64,000 bases of DNA from NCBI RefSeq assembly GCF_018613605.1, contig NZ_JAGGPU010000007.1, positions 62,001 through 126,000 on the forward strand, given 5' to 3'. A model generated the notes under the pieces. It had not been told where the DNA came from and searched no databases. It was given only the letters and a program-made list of their open reading frames with translations. How positions within the stretch are numbered: the stretch's first letter is position 1; every line of letters begins with the position of its first letter. This document shows, in pieces, positions 25,190 through 33,306 of the stretch. The translations under genes were made by a program, and so were the position numbers. This DNA is from Pedobacter sp. ISL-64. GTDB lineage: Bacteria; Bacteroidota; Bacteroidia; Sphingobacteriales; Sphingobacteriaceae.

Positions 25190-25849
25190 TTATTGCTCAA
25201 TGGCATTCCGTAAAAATGCAACTAATGGTTGTACTGTTTTAAAAGAACTTATCAACTTATTAACGAGGTTTGGTTTTAAAAATTCTTCATTTCCGATTTT
25301 TGTGGTGGCCTCGAAGCTTTTCAATTTTAAAAATTCGATATTTGGATCTGCAGGATCATAACCCTTAGGTGCATTTTTAAGTGCATTATCAAAACCCAGT
25401 TTAAAGTTTTTCTTAAAGGCTGCGTTGTTAATAATTTCTTTAAAATCGCCTATATTATAATCAATCTCTTGCCTGATCAATTTTAAATGTGGTGCATCTG
25501 GCATCCAGTATCCACCGGCAATAAAACTTTTCCCTGGCTGAATATGCAGATAATAACCGGGTTCGTTTCCTCCTTTTTTGGTAGAGAACCATATGCCGAA
25601 GTTATTTTTATAAGGATCTTTATTCTTGCTGAAGCGCACATCACGATAAATGCGTAAAAGGCACTTTTTCGGATCCATCTCTGCCGAAAGTGTCGGGTCT
25701 ACTTTGGCCAGCTCTGGGATGATATTCGCCACAAGTTCGAGTACATCGGCCTTTGCATTTTCATAAACTTCTTTGTTGGCGGCAAACCATTCGCGGTTGT
25801 TATTCTCCGCTACGTCTTTTATAAAACTAAGGGTTTCTTTTTTTAACAT
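25190..25849 (-). CDS. DUF2461 family protein
   Basis: 219 residues matching the DUF2461 (TIGR02453) family over the full length: N-terminal LSFIKDVAENNNREWFAANKEVYENAK, RIYRDVRFSKNKDPYKNNFGIWF and YYLHIQPGKSFIAGGYWMP are its hallmarks. It is cytoplasmic with no signal peptide. The biochemical function is not known for the family. The neighbours do not suggest one. Confidence 0.9.
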   Translation of the reverse strand: MLKKETLSFIKDVAENNNREWFAANKEVYENAKADVLELVANIIPELAKVDPTLSAEMDPKKCLLRIYRDVRFSKNKDPYKNNFGIWFSTKKGGNEPGYYLHIQPGKSFIAGGYWMPDAPHLKLIRQEIDYNIGDFKEIINNAAFKKNFKLGFDNALKNAPKGYDPADPNIEFLKLKSFEATTKIGNEEFLKPNLVNKLISSFKTVQPLVAFLRNAIEQ

Positions 25850-25862
25850 ACGGCATTGGGTT

Positions 25863-25914
25863 AACTGGTTAATCGGTTAATTGTTCAATCGCAGAATTTA
25901 ACAATTAACCAGTT
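25863..25914. repeat. Inverted repeat between DUF2461 and DUF983 genes
   Basis: An 11-bp stem GGTTAATTGTT (25875-25885) pairs with AACAATTAACC (25900-25910) over a 14-nt loop, and further TTAACC/GGTTAA copies surround it. There is no T tract on the minus side, so it is a poor terminator; it may be a degenerate repeat or binding site. Confidence 0.45.
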
Positions 25915-25943
25915 TATACGATTTAAACGATTAACCAATACTA

Positions 25944-26342
25944 CTACTTATCGTAATATGGCTTATACTTAATGTTCGGCGACAAAACATGGAGCAGTAT
26001 AATTCTCGAATATCGATAGTTAAACGGATACAGAATGAAACAACCTGTAAAAATAACGATCAGGTAAGGCCAGAAAGTTGCATCGGTAAGCGGACCAAAA
26101 ATTAAATAGGTGATGAAACTGGCGAACAGCATTTCGATTACATTCATCGCATAACTTACGTACATGGCTGCATAAAAGTAACCAGGTTCAATTTCTATGC
26201 GTTGTGCACAGTGTCCACAGATGTCTTTGGTATGCTGAATGTTCCAGCCATACATACTGCCTGTAAAAATATCTCCCCTACGGCAATGCGGACACTTACA
26301 GTGTACAATGGCATAAAGTTTTGAGGTAGTTTGCTCAGACAT
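25944..26342 (-). CDS. DUF983 zinc-ribbon membrane protein
   Basis: 132 residues. Two CxxC pairs (CKCPHCRRGDIF near residue 15 and CGHCAQRIEIEPGYFYAAMYVSYAMNV near 40) precede two or three membrane helices, the DUF983 signature. The pairs probably bind one zinc ion. In alphaproteobacteria DUF983 genes lie among cytochrome oxidase assembly genes, which suggests but does not prove an oxidase-related role. It begins 4 bp after the small CSMC protein gene, so the two are co-transcribed. The main oxidase operon here lies 13 kb away on the same strand. Confidence 0.88.
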   Translation of the reverse strand: MSEQTTSKLYAIVHCKCPHCRRGDIFTGSMYGWNIQHTKDICGHCAQRIEIEPGYFYAAMYVSYAMNVIEMLFASFITYLIFGPLTDATFWPYLIVIFTGCFILYPFNYRYSRIILLHVLSPNIKYKPYYDK

Positions 26343-26346
26343 ACTT

Positions 26347-26619
26347 TTAATTTAAATTAAAAGGTTCCTTTTTCATATTAAGGTGCACATTCTTTTTGCG
26401 GTATTTTTTATACCAAACCACACCTACAATAACAGCCATTAAATAAGGAAGAGATAAAAGATACAATACACCCGTATTTAAGCCTGCTGTTTGCGTATTC
26501 CCGTTTTTAACACCTTGCTCGGCATTAATGGTACACATAGAACATTGGGCGTTAACATGGGGGCTTACCGCGAATGTAAATACCAATACAAACAGGATAA
26601 AAATTGCTTTCTTCTTCAT
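26347..26619 (-). CDS. Small CSMC-motif membrane protein
   Basis: 90 residues: an N-terminal hydrophobic signal ending in NAQ, then a CSMC pair at about 26-29 (a possible metal or thiol-redox site facing the periplasm), a second transmembrane helix (about 50-68) and a basic cytoplasmic tail (WYKKYRKKN). I recognise similar small proteins in Bacteroidota but no characterised member. It is the first gene of a pair with DUF983 (4-bp gap). The CxxC-type motif next to DUF983 fits a metal-handling or oxidase-maturation role, which is inference. Confidence 0.75.
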   Translation of the reverse strand: MKKKAIFILFVLVFTFAVSPHVNAQCSMCTINAEQGVKNGNTQTAGLNTGVLYLLSLPYLMAVIVGVVWYKKYRKKNVHLNMKKEPFNLN

Positions 26620-27163
26620 TCGTTACAAATATAAGCATAAAACGGTTGGAGGGGTTTAAAAATTATGTCATAAAAAAACCCTCCGAAAAATTGGCGGGCT
26701 TTAAGAGAGTTTTAATTTTAAATGCAATATACCTCATCAATATTGTAAGAATTTAGGCCGTATCTCTTTTCTAATTAACAATCAAAATAGCATCATTTCT
26801 CTATTGAGAATTCATTTAGTTCGATCCAAAAACTTACTACATGTGATCTAAGCCTCGTTATATATTTTTTGTTTTTTTTAAGATAAAAACTACATACTTT
26901 TCATTCAAAACATATTTTTAATGTAATCTTTTTCATCATAAAACATATTTATATAATACAAAAATTAAATATAACATCTATATAAATAGATTAATAATAA
27001 TACATTTTTAATTCTTACTAAAGAACACATAATACAAACAATCTGACTAACAGTCAATTAAATATAAATTCAAGTATTTACTACCTTTTCAAAAAAAAAT
27101 CAACTAATAGTTTGGTTATCATATTTTTTTCTAATAACTTACTCAAAAAAATAAAAATAATTT
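26620..27163. other. AT-rich intergenic region, no gene
   Basis: 544 bp, strongly AT-rich from about 26860 onward. The only structure is near 26648-26699: GGAGGGG/CCCTCC and CCCTCC/GGCGGG can form competing imperfect hairpins, the latter followed on the minus strand by seven T. It resembles a terminator for a minus-strand transcript, although no such gene ends here. Promoters for the plus-strand lipoprotein and minus-strand CSMC gene must lie within, but no clean TAnnTTTG was found for the lipoprotein. Confidence 0.55.
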
Positions 27164-28510
27164 ATGAAAAAACTATCTATTTTAATGCTTGCTCTTATTG
27201 CTCTTTTTTCTTGTAAGAAAAGCAACAACAATGTTGCTGATGATTTACAGCAATATAATTACAATCTTAAAAGGCTTACTGGAGTTGTTGGAAAACTTCA
27301 CAACGAAGGGGTTGCCAGGGCACTCTTAATTAAAAACAAAGGACTAAGTATTCCAAAAATTCAATCGTTGTTCCCAGTATCGCCTGAAACCCCTACAACT
27401 CCTCAACCGGTAGGAGCATATAGCGCTCAAGATGTTCGCAACATTATAGCTTCCAGCTATGACTATGTTCTGAGCCAACCTGAGTTCAGTGGATCAGAAA
27501 GGGGTATACCTGCTCAAGTTATTCCATCTGTAATTTCTACAATTTACGCCCCTGATCCTGTGACTATAAATCTCAAGGTCGATTCTACAGTAACCTCACT
27601 AAGACAACAGAACTTAGTATCTATTAGAGAAGCGGGAATGATCCAAGAGCTCCAAGACATTTTTATTAATGGTTATGCCTTAAACATGACTCAAGCAAAT
27701 GCTGGTGTATATTTTGCAAATAAGCTCAATGAATTACGTGCAAAATATGTGAATATTGTGTGGGAAATTAACGAGGGAGAAGGTTTCCTTGGAATGCTTG
27801 AAATTGCGACAAGTTCCAATCAGTATTGGCACGCTAATACTACACAACCAGCTATAGCATCAATCGGAAAATCTCCTCAAGCGAAATTAATGAGTATAAA
27901 TAAGACAATGAATTTACTAGTGCCACCTGCTACTCCACTTGAACCCGAAACTCCAATTGTTCAGGTAGATTTAGCTGCATATGCACTTTCGTGGGGGTGG
28001 TCAGTTTGGAATGAGTATCAGGCTGGAACTTTAAATTCGAGTGGGCAATGGAACAGAATAAGCAAAGGATTGCAGGTAGCCATATCAGCCAGCACATTAC
28101 GTTTAGTAAAATCTTCCTCAGCACTGATAACTATTGAACTTTTTCAGGAAGCAGGAGTTACACCTGGAGGAGGGGGCGAAGGGGGGAATGCCCCAGTATT
28201 GCTTTTTCCAGAACCATTAACAGAAGCCGTGTACTATACAAATCAATATACACACATTGGATCTAACCATAGGCCTCCTTTTTTAATGACTAGTATTTAT
28301 AAACAGGGAAACTTATATTATTATGATCCAAATCACATCCACACACTTCCTGATGGATATTATATTCTTCAAGATGATTTATCCGAGAATAAATACTATC
28401 AAGTTGCGGGTGGTCGAGTGATAAAAATTGATATAGCGGACAATGATCCGAATGCCCCACTTGCCCCCTATGACACATACAATCCTTTTGGGACAATACT
28501 TATTAACTAA
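27164..28510 (+). CDS. Unrecognised lipoprotein
   Basis: 448 residues. The lipoprotein signal is clear: Cys17 in ALFSC followed by Lys-Lys. The mature part is mostly helical (about 30-320), then a Gly-rich linker (GGGGEGG near 330) joins a ~110-residue C-terminal segment rich in Tyr, His and Asn (SIYKQGNLYYYDPNHIHTLPDGYYILQDD). I do not recognise either domain. The two-part design with a flexible linker suggests a surface- or periplasm-exposed protein with two independent folds. It stands alone between AT-rich DNA and a terminator, in the opposite orientation to everything around it, which fits recent acquisition. Confidence 0.75.
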   Translation: MKKLSILMLALIALFSCKKSNNNVADDLQQYNYNLKRLTGVVGKLHNEGVARALLIKNKGLSIPKIQSLFPVSPETPTTPQPVGAYSAQDVRNIIASSYDYVLSQPEFSGSERGIPAQVIPSVISTIYAPDPVTINLKVDSTVTSLRQQNLVSIREAGMIQELQDIFINGYALNMTQANAGVYFANKLNELRAKYVNIVWEINEGEGFLGMLEIATSSNQYWHANTTQPAIASIGKSPQAKLMSINKTMNLLVPPATPLEPETPIVQVDLAAYALSWGWSVWNEYQAGTLNSSGQWNRISKGLQVAISASTLRLVKSSSALITIELFQEAGVTPGGGGEGGNAPVLLFPEPLTEAVYYTNQYTHIGSNHRPPFLMTSIYKQGNLYYYDPNHIHTLPDGYYILQDDLSENKYYQVAGGRVIKIDIADNDPNAPLAPYDTYNPFGTILIN

Positions 28511-28540
28511 TAGTTAGTAAATGACTTACATATTGATAAC

Positions 28541-28575
28541 AAAGGCTGTCTAGATCTTAAGGCAGCTTTTGTTTA
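28541..28575 (+). terminator. Terminator of the unrecognised lipoprotein gene
   Basis: Arms AAAGGCTGTCT (28541-28551) and AGGCAGCTTTT (28560-28570) pair with G-T wobbles and are followed by TGTTT, 30 bp past the stop. Confidence 0.7.
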
Positions 28576-29010
28576 CATAAACATAGGGATTAAATGGCAA
28601 TAAGTAAAATGATTTGTCGTCTGGAATATTTCATCGAAAATGCCATAGCTTAACCAGATAGTGTGAACAAATTCCACTATTCTATTGTAAAAATACCTAA
28701 TTCAGGTAGGTACTTTATCACCCCCAAACCTCCCCTTGCTTATATCGTTTGCTGCATCAAAATCGCTTTCAGTATCATTGTTATGTAAGTGTAATCGTGT
28801 TACATAAAAAACCCTCACTTTTTAGGGTAAGGGTTACGGGAGAGAAAGATTAAAATTAGATTTTAATTAGTTATAGCGTTCTGTATATAAAAGAACTCAA
28901 ATCTGCTGTACGGTATAAGCCTCCTTATAATGGGCGATTAATATTGGTACAACTTATCCAAAATCAATTTTGAGATTCGAATTTAAAGTTTTTAAAGAAA
29001 TCATTGCTAT
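28576..29010. other. Convergent intergenic region
   Basis: Noncoding spacer between the plus-strand lipoprotein and the 3' end of the SusC/D operon. Apart from the minus-strand terminator at 28804-28835 I see no gene, repeat or RNA. Confidence 0.6.
28804..28835 (-). terminator. Terminator of the SusC/SusD operon
   Basis: On the minus strand AACCCTTAC and GTGAGGGTT form a 9-bp stem (one wobble; plus positions 28810-28818 and 28827-28835) with an 8-nt loop, followed by TTTTTTA. It lies about 175 bp past the DUF4302 stop. Confidence 0.75.
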
Positions 29011-30321
29011 TTATCTTGGCCTCCAGCTAATCCAAGCTTGAGCGTCTGAAACCCTAACCATATCATAGTTTTTTCCAGTATCAGATGTAGGAATTAGATA
29101 CCAGTCTTGAGCACTACCTACTATTGCTCCACCATACAAAATCGCTCTTGCAGCTGTCATTGCCTGAGCAATTGCATTAGTACCCGTAAACGTGCCTGTG
29201 TTGGTACCCAATGTAAATCTAGCTATCCCAGAATTGATACCAAATGGATTTCTTGATAATGTATAAGGAGCTCCTAATGCATTGTTAACAAAAGCAATCA
29301 ATCCCTCACTTGTTCCGCCAAAAACCGTTGGGCCAGCATACCATAATGTTTGATAACCTGCTACATTTTTGAAATTACAAAAATCATCAACACCGTTTGC
29401 ATGAAACGCTTTATCAGAAACCCAAGTACCATTAGAATTAGCGAACATCTGATTGTACCACCTTTGCGCGGCACCGATATCAAGCTTCAAAGGAGTTATC
29501 GCCTCTTTAATTTGAATAGCACTACCATTAATGTTTCCATTTACAGCTAATGCTGCTGCATCATATACAACATCACTTATTTGTTTAACTGTAGTTGTGC
29601 CAATTACTAATGGTTCATATAGCGTAACAAATGAACCGGAAACATAATAGTGTGAAGTTACAGTTTTAAGGTTTCCATTATCCAAATAAGAAAAAGCTAA
29701 TATTTGCGCTGTGGGGTCCCATTTCACTTCACATTCTATTCCTCCAATAGTCGTCCTTTTAAAATATGTTCTAATTTTAGAAGCGGTAGTTGCAACATTA
29801 TTAAGTACGGTAAATATTGCATCACTTTCTGCTGCGGATTTGGACCTAATTAGAATGAGTTTACTTTTATTAAATGTTCCTTCTAGCTTTATAGTATCTG
29901 TACTTGATGATAAGAAGGCAAATTCGAAATCTGAATAATAACCCGCAGCTGTTGTACCCCCAAAAACGCTCGAAGTTGGGTCAGCAATTAAATGCAAGGT
30001 AGAATAGGAATCAAATAATAATGTTGGTTTTTGCAAAGCCTTTAAGCGATACGAACTTTCAGCTGACGTAGTGCGGTAATCTGCAGTCATAGTTATTCTG
30101 TTCTTATCATTAAAATTGAATAAAAAGGTAGCTGGCGTTTCATTATCTGTTAATAAATATCCTTTCCAACCAAATTGCGCACTAACTAACTGTGCCTGAT
30201 ATTCTGCTAAGGTTGCAGATAGTCTTTCATCCGTATTTCCAATAAGCGGCTCTGTTGGATCTTTTTTACAAGAGCAGAAGGCTAATGAAAATAAGAGTAT
30301 ATATAATAGATTCTTTTTCAT
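29011..30321 (-). CDS. DUF4302 domain lipoprotein
   Basis: 436 residues from ATG 30321 (a GTG at 30324 is also in frame but less likely). The lipoprotein signal ends at Cys18 (LAFCSC) with Lys-Lys after it. The mature start RLSATLAEYQAQLVSAQFGWKGYLLT and the FNFNDKNRITMTADY region match the DUF4302 family of Bacteroidota surface lipoproteins. DUF4302 genes usually accompany SusC/SusD and the zinc metallohydrolase lipoprotein, as here. It is last in the operon, 18 bp after the metallohydrolase stop. Likely it is a surface component that helps bind or process the imported substrate; no catalytic motif is visible. Confidence 0.88.
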   Translation of the reverse strand: MKKNLLYILLFSLAFCSCKKDPTEPLIGNTDERLSATLAEYQAQLVSAQFGWKGYLLTDNETPATFLFNFNDKNRITMTADYRTTSAESSYRLKALQKPTLLFDSYSTLHLIADPTSSVFGGTTAAGYYSDFEFAFLSSSTDTIKLEGTFNKSKLILIRSKSAAESDAIFTVLNNVATTASKIRTYFKRTTIGGIECEVKWDPTAQILAFSYLDNGNLKTVTSHYYVSGSFVTLYEPLVIGTTTVKQISDVVYDAAALAVNGNINGSAIQIKEAITPLKLDIGAAQRWYNQMFANSNGTWVSDKAFHANGVDDFCNFKNVAGYQTLWYAGPTVFGGTSEGLIAFVNNALGAPYTLSRNPFGINSGIARFTLGTNTGTFTGTNAIAQAMTAARAILYGGAIVGSAQDWYLIPTSDTGKNYDMVRVSDAQAWISWRPR

Positions 30322-30339
30322 CACTTTAGTTTTAAATTA

Positions 30340-31800
30340 TTATAATGTTCCAAATAAGTAAGAAGTTGGATCTGTAGTTTTTACAAGACCGCCCAATATG
30401 CTTTTCGATTGCGGGGTGATATCATCAACCCAACGAATGTTAAATTGTTGATTATTAAAATATGCCAACAAAGTTGGAATATAGGTTTCTATAACTCTTG
30501 CATTACCATAGGTTACGGTAGTTGGTTGTGGGTTTGCATAAGTCATTGTTATAGTTCCATTAACATTGTTGATGTTATAATCAAAATCACCATTAAAACC
30601 AACACCCAAAGCTGCGGTAGGATCCATAAAGTTGACTCTTAGGGTAACTTTGTTCGCCGTAGTAAAAATCAATGAAATATTATCTATGTAATATCCTTTA
30701 TTGGTTTGTGGATTACCTGCTTGTAAAGTTGTATTTGCAGTATTATAAGCTGTTAAGAATTTGGCTGACAAACCTGTCAATTTTTGAGGGTTTATGGTAA
30801 TTGTACCATAAGTTTTTCCTGGCCCTAATAAGCTATTAAAATCTGCGGTTGGAGATTGTGCTTCAATTGCAGCCTGTGTTTTATTCTGTAAATCCGTCAA
30901 ATCAATACCCCAACTATCTTTCATATAAGAAATTACGATAGCTTTTTTTCTTAGCAACTTAGATCTAGCGTCTGTATTTTGTTCATAAACACCTTTACCA
31001 TTCCTTTTAATATACAAACCGTCGTAAATAAAAAGATTGTTAATAATATTATCGAAATTAGCCGCACCACCTTCTAATAATGTTGATAGCGTCTCAACAA
31101 AATCGTCATCTTTATTTGATCTTGAATATGGTGTTACAAAGCCCTTACCCCAGAAATCATTTTCATACAGTATTTTATCTAATGCAGCTGTAGATGAATA
31201 AGCACCTCTAAAAATATTAAACCATGTAGCAGTATAATCTGACGGCGTTATTCTTTGATAATCAGGTGTTACAGCAATGTTCTGATTTAAAATATGCCCA
31301 AACTCATGGTGCATAGTATGTAAAATCTGTTTAACCGCAGGTTTATTTGCAGGATTAAAAGTGTTTAAATCAAGTAATACAATTTTTCTGCCTGCTTCCG
31401 CTGTTCCCAAAGTGATTGTCCCATTACTATTGTAAGATGGACTCCCCGCTAAATAAAACTGTTTTTGCGTATAAGTTTTCATAAAGTTTGCGCCTTTTAC
31501 AGCAACATAAGGATCAATCCAGGTTTTCTTTATGATATCCATTATAGGCACTACTAACTCCTCTTTAACTGGAACAACATTTTTATAGATTTCACCCAAT
31601 TCAGATCGATCCCATTTATACTTAACTTCAATATTATATGGAGTTGTATAATTTGTACTGATCCACTCATCTATTGGGCCCTTTGTCCAGGTATCTCCTC
31701 CAAGGCCAACTAGGTTGGCACTTAAATCGTCTTTTTTGCTACATCCTGCTAAAAAGATTGTTGCCAAAGCAACTATGGATAATAATAATTTCTTTTTCAT
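30340..31800 (-). CDS. Substrate import-associated zinc metallohydrolase lipoprotein
   Basis: 486 residues. The lipoprotein signal is cut before Cys20 (IFLAGC). A zincin motif HEFGH near residue 168 (within LHTMHHEFGHILNQ) gives two zinc-ligand His and the catalytic Glu; a downstream acidic segment (DDDFVETLSTLLEGG) probably supplies the third ligand. This matches the TIGR04549-type lipoproteins always found with SusC/SusD. It probably cleaves a peptide or peptide-linked substrate at the cell surface before uptake, which would make this a proteinaceous rather than purely glycan-targeting locus; that last step is inference. It sits 18 bp after SusD. Confidence 0.9.
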   Translation of the reverse strand: MKKKLLLSIVALATIFLAGCSKKDDLSANLVGLGGDTWTKGPIDEWISTNYTTPYNIEVKYKWDRSELGEIYKNVVPVKEELVVPIMDIIKKTWIDPYVAVKGANFMKTYTQKQFYLAGSPSYNSNGTITLGTAEAGRKIVLLDLNTFNPANKPAVKQILHTMHHEFGHILNQNIAVTPDYQRITPSDYTATWFNIFRGAYSSTAALDKILYENDFWGKGFVTPYSRSNKDDDFVETLSTLLEGGAANFDNIINNLFIYDGLYIKRNGKGVYEQNTDARSKLLRKKAIVISYMKDSWGIDLTDLQNKTQAAIEAQSPTADFNSLLGPGKTYGTITINPQKLTGLSAKFLTAYNTANTTLQAGNPQTNKGYYIDNISLIFTTANKVTLRVNFMDPTAALGVGFNGDFDYNINNVNGTITMTYANPQPTTVTYGNARVIETYIPTLLAYFNNQQFNIRWVDDITPQSKSILGGLVKTTDPTSYLFGTL

Positions 31801-31818
31801 AATATTCTTATATTATAA

Positions 31819-33288
31819 CTAACGCGGATTAGCAGTCAAACCAGCCGCTATAGCATCCTGTGGAATTTGAATTAATCTTTTTGGATCATTTGCACCTAAT
31901 GAAATTGTAGTCTGACCATTTGCCGAAACATGTGATATTGGAATTTTTAATCTTACAATATCTAACCACCTTAAACCCTCATGCATATATTCTTGGCGTT
32001 TAAAATTCAGAACAGTTCCTACTAACGCATCTTTTACGGTTAACGTTGGGAAGAATGACGTTGCTTTAGTTTCGGTGAATTTGTCAGCAGTAGCAGAATA
32101 ACCAACAATTCGTTTTGATAAATAAATATCAAGATCAGCAATTGCTTGACTATTATTACCTAACATGATATTTGCCTCTGCTCTGTTAAATAATACTTCT
32201 TCTGCCGTTAATAAAGGTACCATGTTATAAGCATCTCCAAAATTGGCGCTGATGGTTTGTTTTACAAAATGTTCTCTAAATTTTGGAATATTATAAACGG
32301 TTTCATTACCCCCAAAGATTTTAGTTGTCATGGCTAAGGCTTTTCCAGTTGGGTTATTACCTGCATTAAAAACCGTTGCTCTTACACCAGAACTTAATCC
32401 AAAATTGTAGCCAGCATAGTTTCTCCCCCAATAAGAATTAGCCTCTTGCAACAATAAATTTGATGGTTCTGTAGAATTCGTATATAGCGCTTGTAATTCA
32501 TAATATCCTAATGCACTATAGGTAGTATTCCATGCTCTCAAATTGTCTGCAATCGTCGTTCCGGGAAAAACCGCATTTGCGTGGTCAATTACCTTTTGGT
32601 AATCTTTCTTAAATAAATAAAACCGGGTTGCAAATGCATGAGCTGCTTGCATAGTAAAGTGATACTTAGGAATTCTATATGAATTGTTTTTAATTAAAGG
32701 CAAGCCCTCCAATAAGTCCTTTTCTATATTAGCATAAACGCTAGCAACAGTTCCCCTTGTGTAATTACCTTCAACTACTTTCTGTGGCAACGTTACATAT
32801 GGAACTCCAGGATCAGACTCTGCGGTTGCCGGGTCGTAGGCTTTAGCAAAAAAGGTTACTAACATAAAATGTACATAAGCCCTTGCAACTAATGCCTCGC
32901 CTCTACTTGCAGAATATTCTGCAGTATTGCCAGCCTTATCAATGGCCTCTAATGCATAATTTGCCGCCGCAATAGCTTTATAACAAGAATTCCAATAAAA
33001 TGGCGGTGTGTCTTCCGATGTAGCATCTATCTGATCTATATAATTCCATGGAGATGAATTTGGTAAATCTCTACCTGTTGTACCTTTATCACCAGCATTG
33101 TCGCTCATTGCCTCTGCAAAGGCAAGATAATTGCCATGTGGATATGCGTTTGCTAATAATTCGGCTACTTTAACAGAACTGTTTAACTCGGTCCGATCAT
33201 CTGGCTGATGCTCCAAAAATTTCTTACAGCTGGTAGATAGCAGTATGAATGAGCATGCGATGTATATAAATATTATATTCTTTTTCAT
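31819..33288 (-). CDS. SusD/RagB family nutrient-binding lipoprotein
   Basis: About 489 residues from ATG 33288; an in-frame TTG at 33300 adds four residues and is less likely. The signal ends at Cys21 (LLSTSC) followed by KKFLEHQPDDRTEL, typical of SusD. The alpha-helical SusD core with TPR-like helices (EALVARAYVHFMLVTFFAKAYDP) and the C-terminal RQEYMHEGLRWLDIVRLK motif are present. It forms the lid of the SusC barrel and binds substrate at the surface. It follows the SusC gene by 18 bp. The variable substrate loops give no clue to ligand. Confidence 0.95.
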   Translation of the reverse strand: MKKNIIFIYIACSFILLSTSCKKFLEHQPDDRTELNSSVKVAELLANAYPHGNYLAFAEAMSDNAGDKGTTGRDLPNSSPWNYIDQIDATSEDTPPFYWNSCYKAIAAANYALEAIDKAGNTAEYSASRGEALVARAYVHFMLVTFFAKAYDPATAESDPGVPYVTLPQKVVEGNYTRGTVASVYANIEKDLLEGLPLIKNNSYRIPKYHFTMQAAHAFATRFYLFKKDYQKVIDHANAVFPGTTIADNLRAWNTTYSALGYYELQALYTNSTEPSNLLLQEANSYWGRNYAGYNFGLSSGVRATVFNAGNNPTGKALAMTTKIFGGNETVYNIPKFREHFVKQTISANFGDAYNMVPLLTAEEVLFNRAEANIMLGNNSQAIADLDIYLSKRIVGYSATADKFTETKATSFFPTLTVKDALVGTVLNFKRQEYMHEGLRWLDIVRLKIPISHVSANGQTTISLGANDPKRLIQIPQDAIAAGLTANPR

Positions 33289-33306
33289 TTTTCTTTTCAA
33301 TTTAAA

